From: JADJLQ01 sp964405735
GTDB taxonomy: Bacteria; Bacteroidota; Bacteroidia; Chitinophagales; Saprospiraceae
Assembly (NCBI GenBank): GCA_964405735.1
Contig: CAYOPD010000037.1
Span: 1 to 36,532 of the forward strand
Length of the DNA stretch: 36,532 nt
Reading direction: 5' to 3'
The notes under the pieces were generated by a model that saw only the letters and a list, made by a program, of their open reading frames with translations, was not told the DNA's origin and searched no databases. The first letter of the stretch is position 1, and every line of letters starts with the position of its first letter. Below are positions 20,762 through 29,900 of this stretch, in pieces. The position numbers and the translations under genes are program-made.

Positions 20762-23481
20762 TGTTTGAACGAATCTAAGGTAGGAAACAGGATGGGGTGG
20801 ATTCCGGATTGTTGAAGCAGTTCGGCGGTACGGCCGGGCAGGCAGGCATGGATAAGCCCTTTGCCTGCCAGCTCTTTCACCTGATCAAAATGAGCATAAC
20901 AATTCCAGAAAATCAGACGGGCCGTTCTGAGTTTGTATTTGTCAATCAGGCTGGATTCATACTTGGTCTCATAAGTGCCCCGGGCATTCCACCCCTTATC
21001 GGTCCACCGTTTCGCCGATTCCGTATTGGTCAGGATGAGGACCTCTTCCTGGCTGATCGATAAGGTCGGAGAGGCATATAGGTTCAAGAGCGATTCAAGC
21101 CCGAATGAGTCGGCACAGCCTTCCACCCAGAGCCCTTTTTCAGCGAGTGAATACCAGGTGCCGGTGCCGGCCACCCAAATCCGGCCTTGGTCTAAGGTCC
21201 GAAGATCAGAAATCCCGTCCAGGGCGTGCCGGTGGGCTATGAAATAGACTGAACTTGCCGGTAACCCGGTTTGAAATATAACCGGTTTACGGAGGGTCCT
21301 GAATCCCAGTTCATCGGAAGAAAGGAGGGTGGAAGGATCGAATGCAAAGGGAGGAACCCGAACGCCATACCAATCTTTAAAGGGCCTTTCCTTCTGGTCT
21401 GTGCCGGCTGCGTAGATCCATTTTTCATTGCCCATACCGACAGTAGCGACTCCAAATCGCTGGAGGCAGCCGCTGCCGTATTGCCTTGCGGTGTCTTTTT
21501 CAGTGGAGCAATCGGCATGCACCACGGGATCAATGATTCGTTGCAGGACCTGGCGTGCAATCGGGTTTTCCGGGTTCGCTTCCACCACAATGGCCCCCTG
21601 GCAGGGAGCGGGCACACATTCGATGAGAGGCAGGATCATCCATTTTTTATCCTGCAACAAAAGGCGCACATCGTCCCTGGTTCCCTGGTCCTGCAACATC
21701 CGGTTGATACCGGCCGTTGCCAGGATGACACCATCGTACTCACCCGTCCGGAGTTTTTTGAGCCGGGTGTCCACATTGCCTCTGATGGGAAGGCATTGAA
21801 TTTTTATTTTCGGTCCGGTCTGAGGCAGCGCTTTGGATAAAAATTGTTCGGCCATCAGTTGCCGCCTGAAGGAACAGGTACCTATCCGGACTGGCAGGCC
21901 TTTTCGAAGCTTTTCTTCGATATCCCAGTTGAAAATGGCCATATCCCGGATTTCGTCCCGGTCAATGACGGCGAACCGGTTTGATCCAAAAAAATGGTCG
22001 CCACTCATGTCTTTAAGGGAATGCACCGCAATATCAGCCCTGCCTGCCTGAAGATCCTCCGCAAAGACCCGGGTAAAAAAATCGACGCCTTCCTGGGTAT
22101 CAAGGGGAACATCGGGCAATTGATCTCCCAGGCTGTCTTTATATTTTATCTCCACTCTGAGCCTGGGGAAAGCGGATTGGATCTTTTGCCTTGCTATATC
22201 GATCTGAATCCTGGATAATTTAGAATCTCTCCCGGTGAGCACGATGGTGCGGTCCAGGACCTGGTCGAGGGCCAATGTCAGTTGACGAATATCTTCTTCC
22301 GTATGCCTGGGTGTGATGGTGAGTCGAAGACAGGCCGCTCCCTGGGGTACAGTCGGGAAATTGATCGGCTGAAGATAATGACCAAAGGAATTCAGAAGGT
22401 TTTCACTCCATTGCCTGCATCGATCTTCATGGCCTATTCGGAGATGTGTGATATGACTCTGGACCCCGGAATAGGGAATGGCGTGAAGGTCGAGTTGGGC
22501 TCGCAGACGATGAACATTGACAAAAAAGGCCAGCCGGAGTTCCGGATGCTTGCGAATATGCCTTATGCTGGCCGTGGCGGCCGCGCAGACAGCGGGTGGC
22601 AGCGAAGTGGTAAAAATGAATCCCGGTCCAAAACTTCTTATTAAATCCACCCATGTGGTGGAAGCGGCTATATACCCTCCGAATGCACCGATCGCCTTGG
22701 AGAGGGTCCCGTTGATAAAATCAATTTGGTCCCGGACGCCCAGTTCTTCCGACATGCCAGAACCTTCCGGCCCATATAAACCGACAGCATGCACTTCATC
22801 AATATAGATAAGGGATTGATATTTTTTGGCCAGGCCGACGATTTGAGTGACTGGGGCGACGGTGCCAGATATGCTGTAAACGGATTCAAAGACCACGAGG
22901 TGCGGTACCGAAGGGGGTATCGAACGGAGAATTTCCTCCAGGTGGTCCAAATCGTTGTGCCTGAAGATGTATTTTTTATTAGGTACGGCCCGCATGCCTT
23001 CGATCAGGGAGGCATGGTTTTCTTCATCCGAAATAAATACAAGTTCCGGCAAGAGCCTGCCGAGGGTGGACATGGCAGTTTGGTTAGCCTGATAGGCCCC
23101 ATTGAACAGGAGGGCGGCTTCTTTCCCATGCCAAGAAGCCAATTCCATTTCAAGCTCCTGATGGCGCCGGGTAGTCCCTGCAATATTCCGGGTACCTCCG
23201 CTTCCCGCCCCTGTATCCCTGATGTTTTTCTGAAAGACTTTCAGCACTTCCGGGTGAGTACTCATGGCCAGGTAATCGTTTCCGCACCAATTGATGGCCG
23301 TTTTTACCTGCCCGTGATTGTCCGTATAGCGGAATTGAGGAAACGTATCTGCATTTTTTTCGATACCTAAAAAATAACGGTATGTGCCACTTGTTTTCAG
23401 TTCCAGCAGTTTATTTTCTGCCCAGTCCTGATAATCAAAATGGGCAATGGGATCGGGAGGATGTGGAGGCTTCAATGGCAT
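20722..23481 (-). CDS. Trifunctional fusion: 5-aminolevulinate synthase - porphobilinogen deaminase - uroporphyrinogen-III synthase
   Basis: 919 residues. Residues 15-408 are a Shemin-type 5-aminolevulinate synthase (glycine + succinyl-CoA): YRYFLGIE with Arg35, WCGNDYL (Asn68), GSGGTRNIAGT (Thr97, Asn99), YIDEVHAVGLYGPEG (Asp228, His231), Schiff-base Lys262 in NGTLSKAIGAFGGY, GFIFTTSLPP and QPINFPTVPQG (Arg386 after it). Residues 410-700 are HemC: IVLTGRDSKLSRIQ, AVHSLKDM (Asp491), GTCSFRRQ, PIRGNVDTRLKKL and the dipyrromethane-cofactor Cys672 in GSGC. Residues 730-919 are HemD-like, with the late HACLPGRTAELLQQSGIHPILFPTLDSF pattern. It lies 8 nt after cysI and overlaps hemB by 40 nt. The HemD call is weaker, since that family is poorly conserved. 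Confidence 0.93.
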   Translation of the reverse strand: MPLKPPHPPDPIAHFDYQDWAENKLLELKTSGTYRYFLGIEKNADTFPQFRYTDNHGQVKTAINWCGNDYLAMSTHPEVLKVFQKNIRDTGAGSGGTRNIAGTTRRHQELEMELASWHGKEAALLFNGAYQANQTAMSTLGRLLPELVFISDEENHASLIEGMRAVPNKKYIFRHNDLDHLEEILRSIPPSVPHLVVFESVYSISGTVAPVTQIVGLAKKYQSLIYIDEVHAVGLYGPEGSGMSEELGVRDQIDFINGTLSKAIGAFGGYIAASTTWVDLIRSFGPGFIFTTSLPPAVCAAATASIRHIRKHPELRLAFFVNVHRLRAQLDLHAIPYSGVQSHITHLRIGHEDRCRQWSENLLNSFGHYLQPINFPTVPQGAACLRLTITPRHTEEDIRQLTLALDQVLDRTIVLTGRDSKLSRIQIDIARQKIQSAFPRLRVEIKYKDSLGDQLPDVPLDTQEGVDFFTRVFAEDLQAGRADIAVHSLKDMSGDHFFGSNRFAVIDRDEIRDMAIFNWDIEEKLRKGLPVRIGTCSFRRQLMAEQFLSKALPQTGPKIKIQCLPIRGNVDTRLKKLRTGEYDGVILATAGINRMLQDQGTRDDVRLLLQDKKWMILPLIECVPAPCQGAIVVEANPENPIARQVLQRIIDPVVHADCSTEKDTARQYGSGCLQRFGVATVGMGNEKWIYAAGTDQKERPFKDWYGVRVPPFAFDPSTLLSSDELGFRTLRKPVIFQTGLPASSVYFIAHRHALDGISDLRTLDQGRIWVAGTGTWYSLAEKGLWVEGCADSFGLESLLNLYASPTLSISQEEVLILTNTESAKRWTDKGWNARGTYETKYESSLIDKYKLRTARLIFWNCYAHFDQVKELAGKGLIHACLPGRTAELLQQSGIHPILFPTLDSFKQWKKNYIQSIIAA

Positions 23482-23489
23482 GGATTTTA

Positions 23490-25175
23490 TCAGGAGGCGA
23501 CCAGTTCAGGATGATGGTAGATAAAGTCCCCGAAGGATGAATATTTCTTTTTGCTTGCAGCGTATTTTTTAAAGAGCGGATCCAGAAGGGCAATGATCCT
23601 GTCTTCATCCACGTTCTCATATTTTTTATCATTCAGCCTTTCACCAAGGCGGTCACCGCCAAGATGGAGGTTGTAATGTCCATAAGAGGTGCCGATGAGC
23701 CCGATTTCTGCCAGGTAGGGCCGTCCGCAGCCGTTTGGACAACCGGTCATGCGTATGGAGATCGGTTCCTTTTCCAGCTTATATTTTTTGAGCAGGGGTT
23801 CCAGTTTACTGATTAGGGTGGGGAGGTAACGCTGTCCTTCGGCGAGCGCCAGCGGGCAGGTGTTCAGGGCCACACAGGCTATCGCATTTTGACGCATTGG
23901 GATGGCTTCCTCCGTGTGCTGAATGAGATCGTATTTTTTAAGGATGAGTTCAATCGCCGTTTTGTCTGAAGGATGGATGTCGCTGATAATGACTTTCTGA
24001 TTGGCCGTAAACCTGAAATTGGCTTTCCCGGTCTGAGCCACTTCGTACAAGGCGGTTTTAATAGACCTGTTTTCATCCGCTATCCTTCCATTTTCGACGA
24101 AGAGGGTATAATACCAGTTGCCTTCATGATTCTGGTGCCAGCCGAAATAGTCTGTGCGTTCGGTAAAGGAAAAAGGCTTCGCAGGTTCAAATTCAAATCC
24201 GCATCGTTTTTCAACTTCCGCCTTGAACACCTCCAGGCCCATGCGGTCAATGGTATACTTGAGGCGGGCTTGTTTGCGGTCGGTGCGGTTGCCATAATCC
24301 CGTTGCACCGTGATGATTTCATAAACTGCCTTCAGGATCTTTTCTTCTGAGGCAACAAAGCCGATGACGGTCGCCAGCCTGGGATAGGTGTCGGCATTGC
24401 CATGGGTCGTGCCCAGTCCGCCACCGATGGCCACGTTGAATCCCAGCAGTTTGTCCCCGTCGATGATAGCGATCAGGCCGATGTCGTTTGCAAAAACGTC
24501 GACATCGTTGTTGGGTGGGATGCCAATCGCGATTTTAAACTTCCGGGGCAGATACCGGTTTTGGTACAAAGGATCGGTTTCCTCTTCTTTATTGGTAAGC
24601 GCTTCGCGGTCGAGCCAGATTTCATAGTATGCATTGGTCTTAGGAAGAGCGAGGGTGCTGATTTTATCTGCAAAAGCAAATACTTCTTCGTGGGCCCTGC
24701 TTTGTTTGGGGTGGGCGCTGCAAATCACGTTGCGATTGACATCCCCGCAGGCGGCGATGCTGTCCAGCCTTTGAGTGGCAAAAGCTTTCAGCGTCGGTTT
24801 GAGGTGTGATTTTAAAATGCCGTGCAGCTGGATGGTCTGGCGGGTAGTGATTTTGATTACCCCGGTGCTGTGATCACCGGCGATATGATGAAGGGCAATC
24901 CATTGGCCCGGGTTGAGAAAGCCGCCCGGAAGCCGGAGCCGGATCATATAAGAATACAACCATTCCAGTTTTTTTTGCGCGCGGCTTTCTCGGAGGTCCC
25001 GGTCATCCTGCTGGTACATGCCATGGTGTTTGATCAGGGACTGGTCGTCTTCTCTGAGCGCTCCGGTCAGCTGGTCCCCGAGGCTCTCCACCAGGGTGCC
25101 ACGCAACCCGTCGCTTTTCATTTTTATTTTTTCGACCGGGGTTAAATTCGGTTCGCCGGTTTTTGGATCGCTCAT
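23490..25175 (-). CDS. cysI: Assimilatory sulfite reductase, hemoprotein subunit
   Basis: 561 residues. It reduces sulfite to sulfide by six electrons on a coupled siroheme-[4Fe-4S] centre. The cluster cysteines are Cys434 and Cys440 (CVALNTC) and Cys479 and Cys483 (TGCPNGC), spaced as in E. coli CysI. Two nitrite/sulfite reductase ferredoxin-like repeats are visible, with IKITTRQTIQLHGI in the first, plus sirohaem-binding basic residues. It follows cysJ by 21 nt and precedes the ALAS fusion by 8 nt, so the enzyme that needs siroheme is encoded beside the enzymes that make it. Confidence 0.96.
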   Translation of the reverse strand: MSDPKTGEPNLTPVEKIKMKSDGLRGTLVESLGDQLTGALREDDQSLIKHHGMYQQDDRDLRESRAQKKLEWLYSYMIRLRLPGGFLNPGQWIALHHIAGDHSTGVIKITTRQTIQLHGILKSHLKPTLKAFATQRLDSIAACGDVNRNVICSAHPKQSRAHEEVFAFADKISTLALPKTNAYYEIWLDREALTNKEEETDPLYQNRYLPRKFKIAIGIPPNNDVDVFANDIGLIAIIDGDKLLGFNVAIGGGLGTTHGNADTYPRLATVIGFVASEEKILKAVYEIITVQRDYGNRTDRKQARLKYTIDRMGLEVFKAEVEKRCGFEFEPAKPFSFTERTDYFGWHQNHEGNWYYTLFVENGRIADENRSIKTALYEVAQTGKANFRFTANQKVIISDIHPSDKTAIELILKKYDLIQHTEEAIPMRQNAIACVALNTCPLALAEGQRYLPTLISKLEPLLKKYKLEKEPISIRMTGCPNGCGRPYLAEIGLIGTSYGHYNLHLGGDRLGERLNDKKYENVDEDRIIALLDPLFKKYAASKKKYSSFGDFIYHHPELVAS

Positions 25176-25196
25176 GTTTAATGGTTTATCGGGTTA

Positions 25197-26879
25197 TCAA
25201 TATACATCGGCTTTGTATTGTCCGGATTCTTTGATCTCATTCCACCAGGCTTCCGACTCGGGAGCGCTTTTCCCACTGTGGGTGTAAATAATGTCAATCC
25301 AGGCTTTCTCTACATCTTCGCTCATAGGGCTACGGGTTCCGCTGACAAAGACATGGGCACCCTTCCTGAGCCATTCGTAAAGTTCTTCTCCCTTTTCCCT
25401 CATTCGATGCTGGACATATTGTTTTTCTTTCTGGTCCCTGGACCAGGCGAGGTCGACCTTATGAAGAACTCCCGTACTGGCATATTGCTGGATCTCAGTC
25501 TGGTAATAAAAATCAGAAACAAAATGCTGTTCCCCGAAAAGGAGCCAGTTCCTTCCAGAAGCACCCGAGGCGTCGCGGTCTTCGATGAAGGCACGCATGG
25601 GGGCAATGCCTGTGCCGGGGCCAATCATAATGATGTCTGTGTCCGTGGAAGGGAGGCGGAAAGACTTGTTTTTATGGATATAGAATTCGATGGGCGTCCC
25701 TTCTTCAAACTCGTTGAGTTGTTCACTGCACAGTCCAAAGCGGCCTTCACCGTTGACCTCGAAAGCGTTTTTCCCAACCAGGATGTGGATTTCGAATTCC
25801 CTGGCCTGAGGCGAGGAACATATTGAATACAATCTGGGCAATTGTTCGGTGAGATGTGCAGTGAATTCTATGAACTGCCGGCTGTTTCGCACGGGATAAA
25901 TTTTCATCAAATCCAACAGGTCCATCCGCACCTTGGGAATTTCATGTCCGGTCAGGTCCGCATATTTCTGAACCTGGGATTCTTTCAGGTAACAGATATT
26001 AAAAGTCTGGGTAAGCAGGCTGGACAGGGTATAGGCGGATCCTTTGTAGGGCACGCTGAGATTGGAGTCCACCTGTACCAGGGAGAGCAATTCTTCAACG
26101 GTAGACTTCCTGTTTTTGGGAAACACCCCGAGCGCGTCCCCCGGTTCATAAAACACAGGTTCCAGGGTATGGATCTCCAAATGATGCGTTTCCTTGGCGG
26201 AGGTATGCCCATTGAGGTTGATGTTGGTTTTGATGATGCCGGAATACCATTTTTTTGAATGGGGCGCTTTTTTGGGAGGAGCTGCTTTTTCTGGCGGCAC
26301 AGCTGATGGGAAGGAATTAAGATAAAGCTGGAACCAATTGTTCGCTTCATCCTGGTAATCGATGTCGCATTTCTGGATAGGGAAGGCCGAAGTAGCCCCC
26401 AATGCCAACAGCCGGTCATGCACATCTTCTCCGGCTTTGCAAAAAAGGGGATAAGATGAATCGCCCAAAGCCAGCAAGGCAAATTCAAGGTTGGGGTATC
26501 GGGTACCGGTTTCCATGAGAAAGTCATAGAATTTTTTAGCCGCGGGAGGAGGGTCCCCGTCCCCATGCGTGCTCATGATGATGCAGAGCTGTCTTTCCTG
26601 GGCCAGTTCCTCCGGTTTATAGACATCCATGCCGCTGACTTTGACCTTGCCTCCTTGTTTTTTGGCCAGCGCGGTGAATTCAAGCGCCAGTTTTTTCGAA
26701 TTGCCGGTATCGGTCCCGTAGAGAATCGTAAACTTTTTGGAAGGCTGAGCAGGTTCCTTTGGCGCAGTGCCCGCGGAGGATATGAGCCCGGCAATATAAC
26801 CGTTGATCCAGATCAGTTCTTCCTTGGTGGTCTTTTCTATAAAATCATTTAGCGTACGGAGCCTTCCTTCAGATAACAT
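25197..26879 (-). CDS. cysJ: Sulfite reductase flavoprotein subunit
   Basis: 560 residues. After a short N-terminal region (KEELIWINGYIAGL) there is a flavodoxin FMN domain (about 50-190; TILYGTDTGNSKKLA, STHGDGDPP, ALGDSSYPLFC), then the FAD-binding connecting domain (PRLYSICSSP, GLCSEQLNE) and the NADPH domain (IGPGTGIAPMRAFIEDR, VFVSGTRSPM). It ends in an aromatic residue, as in NADPH reductases. It passes electrons from NADPH to CysI. Its start overlaps the cobA 3' end by 11 nt. Confidence 0.95.
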   Translation of the reverse strand: MLSEGRLRTLNDFIEKTTKEELIWINGYIAGLISSAGTAPKEPAQPSKKFTILYGTDTGNSKKLALEFTALAKKQGGKVKVSGMDVYKPEELAQERQLCIIMSTHGDGDPPPAAKKFYDFLMETGTRYPNLEFALLALGDSSYPLFCKAGEDVHDRLLALGATSAFPIQKCDIDYQDEANNWFQLYLNSFPSAVPPEKAAPPKKAPHSKKWYSGIIKTNINLNGHTSAKETHHLEIHTLEPVFYEPGDALGVFPKNRKSTVEELLSLVQVDSNLSVPYKGSAYTLSSLLTQTFNICYLKESQVQKYADLTGHEIPKVRMDLLDLMKIYPVRNSRQFIEFTAHLTEQLPRLYSICSSPQAREFEIHILVGKNAFEVNGEGRFGLCSEQLNEFEEGTPIEFYIHKNKSFRLPSTDTDIIMIGPGTGIAPMRAFIEDRDASGASGRNWLLFGEQHFVSDFYYQTEIQQYASTGVLHKVDLAWSRDQKEKQYVQHRMREKGEELYEWLRKGAHVFVSGTRSPMSEDVEKAWIDIIYTHSGKSAPESEAWWNEIKESGQYKADVY

Positions 26880-27690
26880 GCAAAAAATTATTTAAGGTTG
26901 GGGGAATGGATTCGTCCTCTGTTTTGGTACCGGGTGGATGTGACCGCATGAAATCGGGTTGGATGTGGTTCAAAATTTTGCCTATCAGGACCAGTGCCGG
27001 CGAAGCGAAAGACAAGCCTTTCGTTTTGTCCAGGAACTGACCCAGGGTATGCACATGGTTGATTTGATCTTCCAGGGTTGCCCTTTCAATCAGGGCAAAT
27101 GGCAAGTCCGGCTCAGCACCGGCCTCCAAGAATCCGCGGATCAGGAAGGGAAGGGTTTCCACCGACATATAAAAAGCTAAAGTTTCTTCCGCATTGGCCC
27201 ATGCATCAAAGTCATCAGGGCCCGGTTGTTGTCCTGCTGCAAGGCTTAGGATCCGCAGGCCGGGAGCCAGGGTTCTTGCCGTCAGGGGAATACCCAGGCT
27301 GGCTGCGGCGCCTGATGCGGCGGTAATGCCCGGGATGATCTCATAGTAAATTGAGCGGTTTTGTAGAGTTTGTATTTCATCAAAAGCGTTGCTGTATACA
27401 GACACATCGCCCCCCTTGAGCCGCAATACCATTTTACCAGTGAGGGCATATTCTACGAGAAGCCGGTTGATCTCATGCTGGGGAAATGAATTTTTTGAAT
27501 GTCCCTGCTTACCTACCTGGACAATGGTGGCCTGGCTGTTTGCATGTCTTTTTAAAATTTCCGGATTCACGAGCCGGTCGACCAGGATGACATCAGCTGT
27601 TTTGAGGGCTTCGGCCAGCCTGACCGTGATGAGGTCCGGATCCCCGGGACCTGCACCTGCAAGAATGACATTCGCTATTTGTTTGTCCAT
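26869..27690 (-). CDS. cobA: Uroporphyrinogen-III C-methyltransferase (SUMT)
   Basis: 273 residues, tetrapyrrole methylase family. It adds two SAM methyls to uroporphyrinogen III to give precorrin-2, the branch to siroheme. Seen are LAGAGPGDPDLITVRLAEAL, the VGKQGH segment, VLRLKGGDVSVYS and IPGITAASGAAASLGIPLTAR. It has about 35 residues beyond the family core (DFMRSHPPGTKTEDES). No CysG-N domain is fused here; that activity is on the last gene of the operon. It lies three bases after cysN and overlaps cysJ. Confidence 0.95.
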   Translation of the reverse strand: MDKQIANVILAGAGPGDPDLITVRLAEALKTADVILVDRLVNPEILKRHANSQATIVQVGKQGHSKNSFPQHEINRLLVEYALTGKMVLRLKGGDVSVYSNAFDEIQTLQNRSIYYEIIPGITAASGAAASLGIPLTARTLAPGLRILSLAAGQQPGPDDFDAWANAEETLAFYMSVETLPFLIRGFLEAGAEPDLPFALIERATLEDQINHVHTLGQFLDKTKGLSFASPALVLIGKILNHIQPDFMRSHPPGTKTEDESIPPTLNNFLHVI

Positions 27691-27693
27691 GCT

Positions 27694-28962
27694 TCAGTTA
27701 GTGGTTTCAGCGGCCTGAGGATGCAGGAAAAGGACGGCTGCCACGGTCCGGTTGCTGGTCTCATCGATCAGGATGGCGCTGCCCGTGGCCTTGGATTGTT
27801 CGTAAGTATCATAAGCAAGCGGCCCCGCAGTCTGAAGGCGAATATGGGCCACCTGGTTGAGTTCCAGTTTTTCAACTCCGGTTTCGTGATCCAGGGTATT
27901 GACACTGATCCGGTAGGCAATTTCCCGGACTGCTGCCTTGATCAGCCTGCTGTGTTGCTGAAGCAGGTATTTATTGCCCGTAATCAGTGGTTTTTCATCC
28001 ATCCAGCAAATGACAGCTTCATGGCTTTTGGTGACCAGGGGCTCTTCACCTGCCTTTACGATGAGATCCCCCCGGCTGATATCCAGGTCATCTTTGAGAT
28101 GGATCACGGCAGGGTGGCCTGGCTCTACCTGGTCCACTTCATGTCCGTGATGTTCTATTTTTACAATACTGCTGGCCAGTCCTTGCGGAAGCACAATCAC
28201 CTCATCCCCTTTTTTAAACGCTTTGCCGGATACCTGGCCGGCATAACCCCGGTAGTCGTGTAACTCTTCCGTCTGAGGGCGGATGACATATTGTACCTGG
28301 AATCGGGCTTGCTGCAGTTTGTCTCCGCGTTGTATTTCTATTTCTTCAAGCAGGGGCAAAAGGGCAGGCCCGTCGTACCAGGGCATGGTGGAGGAAAGGT
28401 TTACTACATTGTCCCCGTTCAATGCGGAAATGGGTATAAAATGGACTTCTTCAAGGCCGAGTCTGGAGGCTACTTCCCGGTAATCCCGGACGATTTCAAA
28501 GTAACGGTTTTGATCAAAGTCCACCAGGTCCATTTTATTTATGGTGACGACCACGTGTGGGATTTTCAAGAGGGAAGCGATGATGGAATGCCTGCGGGTT
28601 TGTTCGATCACGCCCTGTCTGGCATCGATCAGGAGGATCATGAGTTCTGAATTGGATGCACCGGTAACCATATTGCGCGTGTACTGGATGTGGCCCGGGG
28701 CGTCTGCAATAATAAATTTTCTGCGAGGGCTGGAAAAATAACGGTAGGCCACGTCTATGGTGATCCCCTGCTCCCGCTCCGCGCGCAGCCCATCGGTAAG
28801 CAAAGCCAGGTCAATCTGGGTGGTCTTCCTGGTTTTGGAGATCTTTTCAAGCTGTTCGATCTGGTCGATCCAGATATTTTTACTGTCATAAAGAAGGCGT
28901 CCGATGAGGGTGCTTTTGCCGTCATCCACACTTCCCGCTGTGATCAATCTGAGTAATTCCAT
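27694..28962 (-). CDS. cysN: Sulfate adenylyltransferase, GTPase subunit
   Basis: 422 residues, an EF-Tu-like GTPase. The P-loop GSVDDGKST, the switch motif DAPGH, and NKMD for guanine recognition are present, followed by the beta-barrel domains 2 and 3. GTP hydrolysis drives APS synthesis by CysD. It lacks the C-terminal APS kinase (CysC) domain of CysNC fusions, in agreement with a CysH that accepts APS. It is 24 nt after cysD. Confidence 0.96.
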   Translation of the reverse strand: MELLRLITAGSVDDGKSTLIGRLLYDSKNIWIDQIEQLEKISKTRKTTQIDLALLTDGLRAEREQGITIDVAYRYFSSPRRKFIIADAPGHIQYTRNMVTGASNSELMILLIDARQGVIEQTRRHSIIASLLKIPHVVVTINKMDLVDFDQNRYFEIVRDYREVASRLGLEEVHFIPISALNGDNVVNLSSTMPWYDGPALLPLLEEIEIQRGDKLQQARFQVQYVIRPQTEELHDYRGYAGQVSGKAFKKGDEVIVLPQGLASSIVKIEHHGHEVDQVEPGHPAVIHLKDDLDISRGDLIVKAGEEPLVTKSHEAVICWMDEKPLITGNKYLLQQHSRLIKAAVREIAYRISVNTLDHETGVEKLELNQVAHIRLQTAGPLAYDTYEQSKATGSAILIDETSNRTVAAVLFLHPQAAETTN

Positions 28963-28986
28963 CGTTCCTGGTACTTGACTGGGCTT

Positions 28987-29895
28987 TTAAAAATAACCAT
29001 TGATTTTACGGTCTTCCATGGCGGCTTCGGTTTGTTTATCGTCGATGCGGGTTTCTCCACGTTCCGAAATGCGGCTGGAAAGGATTTCCTCGATCACTTC
29101 ATTGAGGGTCGCCGCATGCGATTCGACGGCTGCGGTACAGGTCATGTCCCCGACGGTACGGTACCTTACCTTTTTGATGTACCGGGTATCACTTTCCTCC
29201 AACGTGATGAAAGGAGAGACGGCAATGAGCTGGCCCTCGTGGGAAATGACTTCACGTTCATGGCTGAAATAAATGGCCGGCAGGGGTATGTTCTCCTGGC
29301 GGATGTAATTCCAGACATCGATTTCAGTCCAGTTGCTGATCGGAAAAACCCTGACATTTTCCCCTTTGTGGATCCTTCCATTAAAAATATTCCACAATTC
29401 CGGCCGCTGCAATTTCGGATTCCACTGGCCAAATTCATCCCGGACCGAAAAGATCCTTTCTTTCGCCCTTGCTTTTTCTTCATCGCGGCGGGCTCCTCCC
29501 AGGCAGGCGTCGAATTTGAATTCTTCGATGGTATCCAGAAGGGTATGGGTCTGAAGCCAGTTGCGGCTGGCAAACTTGCCCTTTGGTTCGGTGAGGTTTT
29601 TTTCGCGAATGGTATCCTCCACTTTACGTACGATCAGCCTGGACTGAGTTTGCGCGGCGAGTGCATCGCGGTAATCCAGGGCTTCCTTGAAATTATGCCC
29701 GGTATCAATATGAACCAGGGGGAAGGGGATGGGTGCGGGACTGAAGGCTTTGAGGGCCAGGTAGACCATGGTGATGGAATCTTTTCCTCCGCTGAACAGC
29801 AAGGCCGGCCTTTCAAACTGAGCAGCCGTTTCCCTCATGATATATATACTTTCTGCTTCCAGCTCTTTGAGGTGATCGATATGGTACTTGCTCAT
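28987..29895 (-). CDS. cysD: Sulfate adenylyltransferase, catalytic subunit
   Basis: 302 residues from the ATG at 29895, the exact family length. It makes adenosine 5'-phosphosulfate (APS) from ATP and sulfate. Seen are the PP-loop LLFSGGKDSITM, LVHIDTGHNF, GGARRDEEKARAKERIFS and the late MTCTAAVES. The frame is open to 29940, but that start would overlap cysH by 40 nt and add a non-conserved segment. It begins 5 nt after the cysH stop. Confidence 0.96.
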   Translation of the reverse strand: MSKYHIDHLKELEAESIYIMRETAAQFERPALLFSGGKDSITMVYLALKAFSPAPIPFPLVHIDTGHNFKEALDYRDALAAQTQSRLIVRKVEDTIREKNLTEPKGKFASRNWLQTHTLLDTIEEFKFDACLGGARRDEEKARAKERIFSVRDEFGQWNPKLQRPELWNIFNGRIHKGENVRVFPISNWTEIDVWNYIRQENIPLPAIYFSHEREVISHEGQLIAVSPFITLEESDTRYIKKVRYRTVGDMTCTAAVESHAATLNEVIEEILSSRISERGETRIDDKQTEAAMEDRKINGYF

Positions 29896-29900
29896 TGTAG

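Noticed and set aside
27679..28263. 194-residue plus-strand ORF opposite cysN/cobA
   Set aside because: Shadow of conserved genes on the other strand; no promoter or family features.
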